Shown: one piece after another, positions 32,578 through 41,650 of the stretch
How the letters are laid out: each line of letters opens with the position of its first letter
How positions within the stretch are numbered: the stretch's first letter is position 1
From: Lachnospiraceae bacterium
Lineage (GTDB): Bacteria > Bacillota > Clostridia > Lachnospirales > Lachnospiraceae
DNA length: 64,000 nt
Direction: 5' to 3'
NCBI GenBank assembly: GCA_021771755.1
Contig: JAETOL010000007.1
Span: 62,001 to 126,000 of the forward strand
The notes under the pieces: model-generated
Told to the model about the DNA's origin: nothing
What the model saw: the letters and a program-made list of their open reading frames with translations, nothing else
The model's database searches: none
Translations under genes and position numbers: made by a program

Positions 32578-33828
32578 ATGAACGAAATGCTTATAGAACT
32601 TGGAAAAAAGGCAAAGGCAGCAGAAGACAGTCTGAGGACGATCTCTACAGATAAAAAGAATCAGGTTCTCTCTGCAGTGGCAGATCATCTTGTTGCATGT
32701 TCAGAAACACTTCTGAAAGCAAATGAAACAGACGTAAATAACGGAAAGGCAAATCATATGCCGGAAGGTCTGGTAGACAGACTTCTTCTTACGAAAGAAC
32801 GCATTGAAGGTATGGCGGAAGGACTTCGCCAGCTGGTAGGTCTGGAAGATCCCGTAGGAGAAGTCACCGGTATGAAAAAACGCCCTAATGGATTGCTGAT
32901 CGGACAGAAAAGAGTTCCTCTGGGCGTTATCGGCATTATTTATGAGGCACGTCCAAATGTAACAGCCGACGCTTTTGGTCTTTGCTTTAAAACAGGAAAC
33001 GTGGTGATCTTAAAGGGTGGAAGTGATGCAATCCATTCCAACCAGGCAATTGTAGATTGTATCCGCGAAACTTTGAAGGAACAGGGCGTTACAGAAGATG
33101 CGATCCAGCTGATCGCAGATACTTCAAGAGAAACTGCAGGTGAATTTATGAAAATGAACCAGTATGTGGACGTGCTGATTCCGCGAGGAGGCAAAGGACT
33201 TATCAAAGCTGTTGTAAATCAGAGCACCATTCCGGTAATCGAGACCGGAACCGGAAACTGTCATATTTATGTGGATGAAACAGCGAATCTTGATATGGCA
33301 GCAGATATCATTCTGAATGCCAAGACTCAGAGAGTGGGCGTTTGCAATGCCTGTGAATCTCTTCTGGTTCATGACAGTGTAAAAGAAAAACTCCTGCCTG
33401 TTCTTGCAGAAAGACTGCAAAAAAAACATGTAGAACTTCGTGCTGATGAAAAAGCAATGGAGTTTATGCCTGGAGCAGTACCAGCTGTTCCCGAGGACTG
33501 GGGAACGGAATATCTGGATTACATACTTTCTATCAAGATAGTGTATTCTGTAGAGGAAGCCATTGCACACATCAACCGGTATAATACAGGTCATTCCGAA
33601 GCAATCATCACAGAAAACTATACACATGCACAGAAATTCCTGGATCAGGTAGATGCAGCGGCTGTATATGTAAATGCTTCTACACGATTTACAGATGGAT
33701 TCGAGTTCGGTTATGGAGCAGAGATTGGTATCAGTACCCAGAAGCTTCACGCCAGAGGGCCTATGGGACTTCTTGCTCTGACCACCACCAAATATATAAT
33801 TTATGGAAATGGACAGATCCGTCCGTAA
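32578..33828 (+). CDS. proA: Glutamate-5-semialdehyde dehydrogenase (gamma-glutamyl phosphate reductase)
   Basis: A 416-residue NADPH enzyme for the second step of proline synthesis. The aldehyde-dehydrogenase-fold motifs [56 protein letters not shown] and the catalytic-cysteine segment [13 protein letters not shown] are all present, with [20 protein letters not shown] at the end. Length is standard. GGAGGAC lies 6 nt before ATG 32578. Last gene of proB-DUF896-cycloligase-proA. Confidence 0.97.
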   Translation: MNEMLIELGKKAKAAEDSLRTISTDKKNQVLSAVADHLVACSETLLKANETDVNNGKANHMPEGLVDRLLLTKERIEGMAEGLRQLVGLEDPVGEVTGMKKRPNGLLIGQKRVPLGVIGIIYEARPNVTADAFGLCFKTGNVVILKGGSDAIHSNQAIVDCIRETLKEQGVTEDAIQLIADTSRETAGEFMKMNQYVDVLIPRGGKGLIKAVVNQSTIPVIETGTGNCHIYVDETANLDMAADIILNAKTQRVGVCNACESLLVHDSVKEKLLPVLAERLQKKHVELRADEKAMEFMPGAVPAVPEDWGTEYLDYILSIKIVYSVEEAIAHINRYNTGHSEAIITENYTHAQKFLDQVDAAAVYVNASTRFTDGFEFGYGAEIGISTQKLHARGPMGLLALTTTKYIIYGNGQIRP

Positions 33829-33858
33829 TCGAAATAAAAAACCTTATCTTTATGAAGT

Positions 33859-33887
33859 TTGACTTTTTATACAGTGATGTGTATAAT
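33859..33887 (+). promoter_or_regulatory. Promoter of the secreted repeat protein
   Basis: TTGACT (33859-33864), 17 nt, TATAAT (33882-33887): near consensus, so expression is probably strong. Confidence 0.85.
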
Positions 33888-33945
33888 AATTAACAGAACT
33901 TGTTCACATTAACCACAATGGCATGTTATGCTATGGGAGGATTCA

Positions 33946-36201
33946 ATGAGAAAAAAACAATTATATGCAGTTATTTTAGCAGGAGTTGTTGCTGCAGGAT
34001 CTGTTCCCGGTACTGTTTTTGCTTCCCAGCAGGACAGTGTACAGGCTGCAGCAGAAACCATAGAAAATGAAGCAGCAGAAGAAGGTACCGAAACTTCAGA
34101 AGTACCCTCTGAACCTACCGAAACACCGGACGTTCCAACAGAAGCTCCGACTGAACCGACCGAAACGCCGGATGTTCCGACAGAAACACCTTCTGAACCT
34201 ACCGAAACACCGGATGTTCCAACAGAAGCTCCGGCTGAACCCACAGAAACACCTTCTGAGCCAAATGGCGATGCACAGCCTTCACCAGAAGCAACTGTAA
34301 CGCCGATCCCCGGAGGCCCTGTGGAAACCGATATGGGTGTATCCGTGAATCTGATTCAGGCAGATGGATCTGTAAAACCGATTTATTATGCTACTCTTCA
34401 GGATGCTGTAAATGCAGCTCTGGAATATTATCAGGCAGAAGATCATGACAAATCCAAAGCGGTAGTTGTAGAAATTACCAAACAGTTTTCACTCTCCGAA
34501 ACGGTCCGGATTGAAAACGGAAAGATCAATATTGTTGCAGCAGCAGACGTATCTATTGGAAGAATCGATCCTCAGGATCCCAATAAGGTTCTGGACGGAG
34601 ATATGTTTGTCGTAACTGGAAAAGACAGTGAACTGCAGCTTTCTGCAAAAAATGGCGGCAGACTTACTCTGAGCGGCGAAAACGGTTCAGACGGTGCAGA
34701 ACTTTCTTCCGGTGCTCTTGTCAGAGTAGAAAACGAAGGCAGCTTCGGTATTTCTGATGGAGTTATCCTTTCCGGGAATACTTCCTCTGCAGATGGCGCT
34801 GCAATTGACAGCAAAGGCGGAAGCGTTGTCCTCAAAGGCGGTACGATAACTGGAAACAGCGGTGCAAAAGGAGCTGTGTACAGCAATGCGGATATTGCGG
34901 TACAGGGAACGGTTACAATAAAGGATAATACAGGTGCAAACCTCTATCTGGATGGAGAGGCAGCTGCTGTTGTTACAGATGTGCTGAATAATTCCGCTAT
35001 TTCTCTGACCTCTTCTGCAGCGGCAGATCAGAAAGTAATTGCAAAAGCAGGAAGCAAGGCTGACGGAACTGCGGTATCTGCTGATGAATTCAAGGCGGCA
35101 GCAGAGCAGTTTGCATACGATACGGAAGATTACAGTATTGTACTTGGCGCAGATGGCCTGACGGCAGTGTTGAAGCAGGAGCAGTCTGAAGTCACACCTA
35201 CACCTACGCCTACTACAGACCCATCCTTCCTTACTTATCAGAGCAAAACTCTGAAATGGGTGGATCATACTACTGCTACAGCAGTAATGTCTACTACAAA
35301 AGATTGTAAATGGTACTATTATTTTGTAGATGCAGGAACATCTGCAGAAGACATTAAGAGACAGTACAATGCAAGCAATGCAAAAAATGAAGCAAAAGCA
35401 AATACAAAATTTACTGTAAAAGCAGAAAAAATTCCGGAAAAAGAAACATGGCTTGTTGTTGCAGCGAAACCAACTACGGGATCTGCTCAGTTAAGAGTTC
35501 TGAAACTGAACAATAATAATCGTCCGGCAGCTCCGGTTACACCAACAGTAACCACAAGAGCGCCTCGTAAATATCAGGTAACCGAGAGTACCGTTACTGG
35601 CTTGGAAAATCCACTGAAGTTCTTCCCTAGAAAAAAGTATGAATTTTGCGTGATTGGTGCTGGAGAGAATGATAAAAATCCAATTAATGGGGATGAAAGA
35701 TGGATTCCTAAAAAATGGAGAATGTCTATTAATGGTGCTGATCAAGGAGATGTAGATGATCCAAGAGAAAATCATAATCCACGTAAATGGACAATCGCAT
35801 CACCTGGTGGAATTCGTAATGCAGCAACTTATCCTATGTACATTTTCTTTGAAAAACAGACTTATAATGGTAAAGAATGGGTAGATACAGATGTTGTAGA
35901 ATATATGAAGACATCCTTTAGTTCTGCGGAAATTACCGATGAAGAATGGAATGCTTATATTGATGAATACAACAATGAGCATCCGGATGATGGGCTGAAC
36001 TATGACGGTACCGGAGCCGGCTCTGTAGCAGACCTTACACCAACAGAAGCTCCATCTTCACAGGATACGGGTTCTTCTGAAAAGGCCGCAGCAGATACTG
36101 CCGACTATGCACCGATCGGATCTATGAGCGCACTTGCAGCACTTTCTCTTCTTGCAGGCGGTTATGTGATCGTAAGAAAACGAAAAAAAGAAGAAATCTG
36201 A
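33946..36201 (+). CDS. Secreted, membrane-anchored repeat-rich surface protein
   Basis: A 751-residue surface protein. A signal peptide (MRKKQLYAVILAGVVAAG..., cleavage near VFA-SQQ) is followed by an acidic segment and a Pro/Thr/Glu stalk of 14-residue repeats (residues 56-104). Residues 125-420 look like a right-handed beta-helix/pectin-lyase-fold region (repeated GxxxLSGxxGSDGAE, GGSVVLKGGTITGNSGAKGAVYS). A second unidentified domain (430-700) has many Trp/Tyr (KTLKWVDHTTATAVMSTTKD). The C-terminus is a hydrophobic helix with a KRKKEEI tail, without a clear LPXTG; DTADYAPIGSM may be a degenerate anchor motif. ATG 33946 has GGGAGG 5 nt upstream. The function may be adhesion; no enzyme motif is seen. 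Confidence 0.82.
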   Translation: MRKKQLYAVILAGVVAAGSVPGTVFASQQDSVQAAAETIENEAAEEGTETSEVPSEPTETPDVPTEAPTEPTETPDVPTETPSEPTETPDVPTEAPAEPTETPSEPNGDAQPSPEATVTPIPGGPVETDMGVSVNLIQADGSVKPIYYATLQDAVNAALEYYQAEDHDKSKAVVVEITKQFSLSETVRIENGKINIVAAADVSIGRIDPQDPNKVLDGDMFVVTGKDSELQLSAKNGGRLTLSGENGSDGAELSSGALVRVENEGSFGISDGVILSGNTSSADGAAIDSKGGSVVLKGGTITGNSGAKGAVYSNADIAVQGTVTIKDNTGANLYLDGEAAAVVTDVLNNSAISLTSSAAADQKVIAKAGSKADGTAVSADEFKAAAEQFAYDTEDYSIVLGADGLTAVLKQEQSEVTPTPTPTTDPSFLTYQSKTLKWVDHTTATAVMSTTKDCKWYYYFVDAGTSAEDIKRQYNASNAKNEAKANTKFTVKAEKIPEKETWLVVAAKPTTGSAQLRVLKLNNNNRPAAPVTPTVTTRAPRKYQVTESTVTGLENPLKFFPRKKYEFCVIGAGENDKNPINGDERWIPKKWRMSINGADQGDVDDPRENHNPRKWTIASPGGIRNAATYPMYIFFEKQTYNGKEWVDTDVVEYMKTSFSSAEITDEEWNAYIDEYNNEHPDDGLNYDGTGAGSVADLTPTEAPSSQDTGSSEKAAADTADYAPIGSMSALAALSLLAGGYVIVRKRKKEEI
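34111..34257 (+). repeat. 42-nt tandem repeats encoding the Pro/Thr/Glu stalk
   Basis: Units start at 34111, 34153, 34195 and (half) 34237, each encoding EPTETPDVPTE plus A/T-P-x. Third-base differences between units show they are not brand new. Copy change would alter stalk length without loss of frame. Confidence 0.9.
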
Positions 36202-36230
36202 CAGGGTATTTTCTGACAGATTTGTGAGTG

Positions 36231-36262
36231 AAAGAGACAGGTATAAAAGCCTGTCTCTTTTC
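36231..36262 (+). terminator. Terminator after the surface protein
   Basis: A perfect 11-bp stem AAAGAGACAGG / CCTGTCTCTTT (36231-36241, 36250-36260), loop of 8, then TC and an AT tract. Confidence 0.88.
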
Positions 36263-36328
36263 ATATATTTATCCTGGTATCAGGACACTTGTCTGATATT
36301 TTTAATAAAATGAAGGGTTGGGGAGAAA

Positions 36329-37249
36329 ATGACAGGAACCGGGGATTTTACTTATGAACAGATTTATTATACACTTTGGGAAACTGCACAGAGATACCAT
36401 CCGATCACACAGTTTCGGGTAATCGGAAACAGTCATGATGAAAGGATGATCCCGATGCTGGAAGTAGGAGAGGGATCCCAGGTGATCTTTTGTGTCAGCG
36501 GAATTAACGGAACGGACAGGCTTATGCCTTCCTGCCTTCTTTTGATGGTACAGGAGTACTGCCGTGCCTGGGAATGCGGATGGAAACTGGAGGAAATTTA
36601 TGATGTGAGGGAACTTCTTTCCCATTGGAGACTCTGTTTTATACCAGTGCTGAATCCGGACGGATATGAAATTTATGAAAAGGACTATTTTGTAATAAGA
36701 AATCCTATTTACCGGCAGATGCTGCGTATGCAGGATACTCCCTGCAAAGAATACTTCTGTAATGCCCGCGGCATGAATATCCAGAAAAACTTTCCTACCA
36801 GTTATTATAAACGGTATCGGATCGCACATGAACCGGCAAGTGAAAATGAAACAAAAGCACTGATTCGGATCTTGCAGGAGTATCAGGGAAGAGGTTTTCT
36901 TTCGTTTTGTCAGGCCGGAAAAAGAATCCTCTATTATCGGCAGCCTCAGGCTTTTGCTTCCAATCAGAAAAGTGTCCGGTTTGCCAGATATTTTCAAAAA
37001 GCCTCCGGCTTTCGGACAGAACGCTTTACTTTAAACAAACAAGTCGGAAAAAATGAAGGAGCAGGAGAAGGATCTCCGGAAAGATTTTTTGCAGAAGTAA
37101 TAAAACAGCCATCGTTTCGTATTGAGCTTCCGTTTCCGTATGAGAACAGGGACACAGAAGAACAAAAAGATCTCAACGGGTTTAAACAGGCATACTTTCA
37201 GATACACACCGTTCCGCTGGAATATATTTTTTCCATGGAGGAAGGATGA
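36329..37249 (+). CDS. M14 carboxypeptidase-like protein with degenerate metal site
   Basis: A 306-residue cytosolic protein (no signal peptide) with the M14 zinc-carboxypeptidase layout: QVIFCVSGINGTDRLMPSCL at the first metal motif, CFIPVLNPDGYEIY, CNARGMNIQKNFP for the RGxNLNRNF segment, and FRIELPF for the catalytic-glutamate strand (Glu266). The usual HxxE is Asn60-Gly-Thr-Asp63, and the third ligand His appears as Cys194 in FLSFCQAG; the substrate Arg/Asn pair reads Gln-Lys. Three zinc ligands seem lost, so it is probably a non-catalytic binding protein or pseudo-peptidase. It precedes miaB, which has its own promoter. Confidence 0.72.
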   Translation: MTGTGDFTYEQIYYTLWETAQRYHPITQFRVIGNSHDERMIPMLEVGEGSQVIFCVSGINGTDRLMPSCLLLMVQEYCRAWECGWKLEEIYDVRELLSHWRLCFIPVLNPDGYEIYEKDYFVIRNPIYRQMLRMQDTPCKEYFCNARGMNIQKNFPTSYYKRYRIAHEPASENETKALIRILQEYQGRGFLSFCQAGKRILYYRQPQAFASNQKSVRFARYFQKASGFRTERFTLNKQVGKNEGAGEGSPERFFAEVIKQPSFRIELPFPYENRDTEEQKDLNGFKQAYFQIHTVPLEYIFSMEEG

Positions 37250-37259
37250 AGAATAAGTT

Positions 37260-37288
37260 TTGACAGTATAGAATTTTTCCTGTATCAT
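37260..37288 (+). promoter_or_regulatory. Promoter of miaB
   Basis: TTGACA (37260-37265), 17 nt, TATCAT (37283-37288); it starts 10 nt after the stop of the M14-like gene. Confidence 0.75.
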
Positions 37289-37326
37289 ATAAGGTTGAAA
37301 AAGAACAGATAAGGAGTACTATTTTT

Positions 37327-38751
37327 ATGATAAACGAAAAGAAAAACCTGTCAAGCCAGGAGGAAACTGCCCGTCAGCATTCTTTCATCCAGCTTGCAAA
37401 AACTCTTACAGAACAAAAAAACCAGACAGTCGGACGTCCTCTGACTTACTGTCTGACTACCTTTGGCTGTCAGATGAATGAAAAGCAGTCCGAGGCAGTA
37501 GCCGGGATCATGGATGAGATCGGTTACGTCCGCCAGGACAGTGAGGAAGCAGATGTTGTTATTTATAATACCTGTACCGTCCGGGAAAATGCCAATCTTA
37601 AGGTTTACGGACGTCTTGGACATCTGCACAGCCTGAAAGACAAAAATCCGGATATGAAGATCATTCTTTTTGGCTGCATGATGCAGGAACCGCATGTGGT
37701 AGAAAAGATTAAAAAAACATATTCTTTTGTAAATCTGGTATTTGGAACCCACAATATTTTTAAATTCGCAGAATTATTCTATGAAATGCTTCTTTCGGAT
37801 ATGCAGCTGATCGATATCTGGGAAGGTACCGAGCAGATCGTGGAGGATCTTCCTACTGAACGGAATTATACCTTTAAATCCGGCGTAAATATCATGTTCG
37901 GATGCAATAATTTCTGCAGCTACTGTATTGTTCCTTATGTAAGGGGACGAGAGAGAAGCCGTCAGCCGGAAGCAATTATAAAAGAGATCAAAAATCTTGT
38001 GGCAGATGGTGTTTCTGAAGTTATGCTTCTTGGACAGAATGTAAACTCCTATGGCAAAACTCTGGAGACTCCGGTGACTTTTGCCCAGCTTCTGACCATG
38101 CTGGAGGATATTGAAGGACTGAAGCGGATCCGTTTCATGACTTCTCACCCCAAGGATCTTTCCGATGAACTGATCGAAGTAATGGCTAAGAGCAAAAAGA
38201 TCTGCCATCATCTTCACCTTCCTCTTCAGTCCGGAAGCAGCCGTGTCCTGAAAGAGATGAACCGCCGTTACGACAAGGAAAAATATCTGAACCTTGTAGA
38301 AAAAATCCGCACAGCTGTTCCGGATATTTCTCTGACAACAGATATTATCGTAGGATTCCCGGGAGAAACAGAGGAAGATTTCCAGGAAACCCTTGATGTA
38401 GTCAGAAAAGCGGGATATGATACTGCATTTACGTTTATTTATTCCAGAAGAACCGGAACGCCTGCTGCGGCAAAAGAAGATCAGATTCCGGAAGACGTGG
38501 TAAAAGACCGTTTCAATCGCCTGCTTTCTCTTGTTCAGGAGCAGGGTCGGATCCGTTCTTCCCGTTTTGAGGGAACCGTGCAGGAAGTTCTGGTAGAAGA
38601 GGAGAGTAAGGAAAAAGGTATTTTTACAGGAAGAACGCAGTATAATCTTCTGGTGCATTTCCCGGCAGATGAAAGCTTTCTTGGAACTTATGTGAATGTA
38701 AAACTGGAAGAATGTAAGGGATTTTATTATCTGGGAAGTCTGGCAGAGTAA
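37327..38751 (+). CDS. miaB: tRNA-2-methylthio-N6-dimethylallyladenosine synthase
   Basis: A 474-residue radical-SAM methylthiotransferase acting on A37 of tRNAs that read UNN codons. The N-terminal UPF0004 domain supplies three cluster cysteines (LTTFGCQMNEKQSE, YNTCTVRENA, LFGCMMQE); the radical-SAM motif is GCNNFCSYCIVPYVRGRERSR; a TRAM domain forms the C-terminus. An N-terminal extension of about 40 residues is common in clostridial MiaB. AAGGAG lies 11 nt from ATG 37327. A MATE transporter gene follows after 47 nt. Confidence 0.95.
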   Translation: MINEKKNLSSQEETARQHSFIQLAKTLTEQKNQTVGRPLTYCLTTFGCQMNEKQSEAVAGIMDEIGYVRQDSEEADVVIYNTCTVRENANLKVYGRLGHLHSLKDKNPDMKIILFGCMMQEPHVVEKIKKTYSFVNLVFGTHNIFKFAELFYEMLLSDMQLIDIWEGTEQIVEDLPTERNYTFKSGVNIMFGCNNFCSYCIVPYVRGRERSRQPEAIIKEIKNLVADGVSEVMLLGQNVNSYGKTLETPVTFAQLLTMLEDIEGLKRIRFMTSHPKDLSDELIEVMAKSKKICHHLHLPLQSGSSRVLKEMNRRYDKEKYLNLVEKIRTAVPDISLTTDIIVGFPGETEEDFQETLDVVRKAGYDTAFTFIYSRRTGTPAAAKEDQIPEDVVKDRFNRLLSLVQEQGRIRSSRFEGTVQEVLVEEESKEKGIFTGRTQYNLLVHFPADESFLGTYVNVKLEECKGFYYLGSLAE

Positions 38752-38798
38752 TCTGATTTTCCGGAATTAAAATACGAAAAGGAAAGAGGAGAGGAAAA

Positions 38799-40154
38799 TT
38801 GAAGAAGAACAAATACGAGATTGATATGTGCAGCGGACCTATTATGCCAAAGCTGATCTCATTTTCTATCCCACTGATGTTATCCGGCATCCTGCAGCTG
38901 ATGTTCAATGCAGTAGACATCATCATAGTGGGAAAGTTCAGCGGAAGCCTGGCGCTGGCAGCAGTAGGCTCGACCACAGCATTGATCAACGTATTTACCA
39001 ATCTGTTTATCGGGATTTCTCTTGGAGCAAATGTACTCAGCGCCCGTTTTTATGCCTCCGGCAGAAATAAGGAAATGTCTGAAACCGTACATACTTCCAT
39101 AGCTCTCGCTCTGGTAAGCGGAATCCTTATGGCTCTCGTAGGACTTGGATTTTCCAGAAGTGCATTGGAGATTATGGGAACTCCGGCAGATGTGATCGAC
39201 CAGTCTGCACTTTATATGCGTATCTATTTTATGGGAATGCCGTTTTTTATGCTGTATAATTATGGGGCAGCCATCCTTCGTTCGGTAGGCGATACGAAAC
39301 GGCCACTGTTGTTCCTTATTATATCAGGAATCGTAAACGCAGTTCTGAATATGATCCTGGTAATCTGTTTTCATCTGGACGTGGAGGGTGTTGCCATTGC
39401 TACGGTGGTAGCACAGATGATCTCCTGTGTACTGGTCCTTCGCTGTCTTTATCGTTCAGAAGGCAGTTATCAGCTCCGTTTTTCCAGACTGACCCTGAAA
39501 TGGGTTTATCTGAAGCAGATTTTTCAGGTTGGTATTCCGGCAGGTCTGCAGAGCACAGTAATCAATTTTTCTAATGCTTTGCTGCAGTCTTCTGTCAATT
39601 CCTTTGGCTCTGTGGCAATGGCAGGATATACCGCTGCCAATAATATTTTTGGTTTTCTTTATGCAGCGGCAAACTCTGTTACCCAGGCATGCATGAGTTT
39701 TACCAGTCAGAACTACGGGATCGGTAAATTAGAGAGGATGGACAAAGTTCTGATCAACTGTATGATCCTGACCGTAGGAATCTCTTTAACCCTTGGATGC
39801 GGCGCTTATTTCTTCGGACCGGAGCTCCTTAAGATCTATACAGATGAGCCGGAGGTGATTCGCTGTGGAATGGAGATCCTTTCTTTTACCACAGTGCCGT
39901 ATTTCTTCTGCGGTATCATGGATCTGTTTCCGGGCGCACTGCGTGGAATGGGACATTCAGCAGTACCAATGATCCTTTCCGTGATCGGAACCGTAGGAAT
40001 GAGAGTTATCTGGATTTTTATGGTCTTTCCTGCACACAGAAGTCTGGAGGTTCTTTTTATTTCCTATCCGGCATCCTGGATTGCCACCATCCTCCTTCAG
40101 GTAGCCTGCTTCCTTATTGTGAGAAAAAAAGTTCATCGGACTGTAATGGCATAA
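38799..40154 (+). CDS. MATE family efflux transporter
   Basis: A 451-residue transporter with about twelve hydrophobic segments in two homologous halves. The first opens PIMPKLISFSIPLMLSGILQL, with NAVDIIIVGKFSG; the second contains QIFQVGIPAGLQSTVINFSN. Family members exchange Na+ or H+ for drugs, dyes or flavonoids; substrates here are unknown. TTG 38799 is the start with AGGAGAGG just upstream. It probably forms an operon with miaB, a layout repeated in several Lachnospiraceae as I recall. Confidence 0.9.
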   Translation: MKKNKYEIDMCSGPIMPKLISFSIPLMLSGILQLMFNAVDIIIVGKFSGSLALAAVGSTTALINVFTNLFIGISLGANVLSARFYASGRNKEMSETVHTSIALALVSGILMALVGLGFSRSALEIMGTPADVIDQSALYMRIYFMGMPFFMLYNYGAAILRSVGDTKRPLLFLIISGIVNAVLNMILVICFHLDVEGVAIATVVAQMISCVLVLRCLYRSEGSYQLRFSRLTLKWVYLKQIFQVGIPAGLQSTVINFSNALLQSSVNSFGSVAMAGYTAANNIFGFLYAAANSVTQACMSFTSQNYGIGKLERMDKVLINCMILTVGISLTLGCGAYFFGPELLKIYTDEPEVIRCGMEILSFTTVPYFFCGIMDLFPGALRGMGHSAVPMILSVIGTVGMRVIWIFMVFPAHRSLEVLFISYPASWIATILLQVACFLIVRKKVHRTVMA

Positions 40155-40209
40155 CAGGGAAACAGTTCGGCACAACCGTGAAAAAGAACAGAGAGAAAGG
40201 GACTCTTGT

Positions 40210-41424
40210 ATGGATCTTTATGTAAAAGACATCGAAAAAATATGGAGTAATGGAAGCGCCACTCTGGTAGCAGGAAAAAAGGGGATCATGCGAAAAGTCG
40301 TGGCTTATGACATGATGGAGCAGCCCAATGTGAAAGAATGGCTGAGGGAACACCTTCTGATGATCACAACCGGCTATGCCATCCGAAATGATAAAGAAGC
40401 ACTTCTGAATCTGATCCGTACGATGAATGAAGCGAATGCTTCTGCGCTGGCAATAAAAACAAGATTTTTTGATGTCTTTCCCAAGGAGGCGCTGCAGCTG
40501 GCAGATGAACTGGCTCTTCCTTTATTTTTTCTGAATAATAATGCCGGATTTCAGGATCTGGTATTTCCGGTAATGGTTGCCATCGTTGAGGCGAAAAACC
40601 AGATTCAGATGGATACCAGATATCGGATCGGCCGTCAAAGTAAACTGGAGCAGGATCACAGATTGTTCCTGGAACTTTTGACCGGAAAGATCACACAGGA
40701 GGAAGAGGCTGAGCACAGAAGTCTGGCTCTTCGCTGGCCTTCCCCTCCGGTAAGGATCATTACACTTCAGCTGGAAGGGAAAGGCCGTAATTCTACGCTG
40801 CTGGAAATGAAAAGAGAGGGGCAGATCCGTGAAATGGGACGGATATTGGACCGTCATTATCTCCATGGCGTAATAGTCACCAGAAAGAAATCCTGTTTCT
40901 GCATTATAGATGCAGGTGTACCCAAGGAACTTCTGCTGAAAATCTCACAGGAATTTGCCATAAAAACCCGAGAGCTGAACAACAGTGACTGTTTTGTAGT
41001 GATCAGTGATGAGATCATTGATTATCTGGATATTCCGGCAGTATATGAAGCTGTAACAGAAAGCTTTCAGATCCGTGAGATCAAAAAAGAGAAAAAAGAA
41101 ATCGTGTTTCTGGCTGACCTGCAGTATGAACGGATACTTCTGCATACGGCTCAGCAGGAAGAAACAAAAGACTTTGTGCAGAGAAAGCTGGGTATTCTGG
41201 AAGAGTATGACAGAGCTCATGAAAGCTCTCTGGTAGAAACCATTGATATGCTTGCAAAAAAACATGGTTCTCGAAAGCTGGCGGCAGAAGCGCTTTTTCT
41301 CCATAGGAACACCATGGCGCACCGGATCCGCAAGATCGAGGAAATCCTGAATATTGACCTGGATGACATGGATGCACTTCAGCAGCTGGAATTTGCCTGT
41401 AAATTGCGGGCTTATATGCAATAA
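40210..41424 (+). CDS. PucR family transcriptional regulator
   Basis: A 404-residue regulator. The N-terminal PucR domain (about 8-125; IMRKVVAYDMMEQPNVKEWL, LLMITTGYAI) is a ligand-binding region of the purine-catabolism type. The middle is a GGDEF-like/CdaR linker with no catalytic motif. The C-terminal helix-turn-helix is VETIDMLAKKHGSRKLAAEALFLHRNTMAHRIRKIEEIL, with the DNA-contact helix around HRNTMAHR. Such proteins usually activate a neighbouring catabolic operon when its substrate is bound; the operon at 41651-47722 is the obvious target. AGAAAGGGA precedes ATG 40210. Confidence 0.9.
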   Translation: MDLYVKDIEKIWSNGSATLVAGKKGIMRKVVAYDMMEQPNVKEWLREHLLMITTGYAIRNDKEALLNLIRTMNEANASALAIKTRFFDVFPKEALQLADELALPLFFLNNNAGFQDLVFPVMVAIVEAKNQIQMDTRYRIGRQSKLEQDHRLFLELLTGKITQEEEAEHRSLALRWPSPPVRIITLQLEGKGRNSTLLEMKREGQIREMGRILDRHYLHGVIVTRKKSCFCIIDAGVPKELLLKISQEFAIKTRELNNSDCFVVISDEIIDYLDIPAVYEAVTESFQIREIKKEKKEIVFLADLQYERILLHTAQQEETKDFVQRKLGILEEYDRAHESSLVETIDMLAKKHGSRKLAAEALFLHRNTMAHRIRKIEEILNIDLDDMDALQQLEFACKLRAYMQ

Positions 41425-41499
41425 AACCAAACAGAGAGAAAAACAATTAAATACAGATCAGAAATACGCACAAGAAAACAAGTGACGATGATATTTACA

Positions 41500-41514
41500 T
41501 GTGCATAGTGCACA
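41500..41514. promoter_or_regulatory. Candidate operator (15-bp palindrome)
   Basis: TGTGCATAGTGCACA is a perfect dyad (TGTGCA-TAG-TGCACA), 33 nt upstream of the -35 box of the OPT operon. The position suits an activator such as the adjacent PucR protein. Confidence 0.6.
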
Positions 41515-41546
41515 GTTCCGGCATAAAAAAAGAGGCCACGAAACCA

Positions 41547-41575
41547 ATGACTTTATTGATTTAAAGTGATATTAT
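41547..41575 (+). promoter_or_regulatory. Promoter of the OPT-DUF917-DUF1177 operon
   Basis: ATGACT (41547-41552), 17 nt, TATTAT (41570-41575). The weak -35 box agrees with activator dependence. Confidence 0.55.
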
Positions 41576-41594
41576 CTCATTACAAGAAGCGTGA

Positions 41595-41630
41595 AGCCGA
41601 TGTGGGCAAGCCTGCATCGGCTATTTTTAT
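41595..41630 (+). terminator. Leader hairpin with T-run before the OPT gene
   Basis: AGCCGATG (41595-41602) pairs with CATCGGCT (41615-41622), followed by ATTTTTAT and then the AAGGAGG site at 41634. It looks like a terminator placed before the first gene, so it may attenuate the operon or stop read-through from the regulator gene. As DNA it is also a near-perfect 28-bp palindrome. Confidence 0.6.
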
Positions 41631-41650
41631 ACCAAGGAGGAATGAACAAC

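Noticed and set aside
36231..36262. Inverted repeat after the surface protein as an element end
   Set aside because: Perfect short stem, small loop and pyrimidine tail directly after the stop codon are explained by a terminator.
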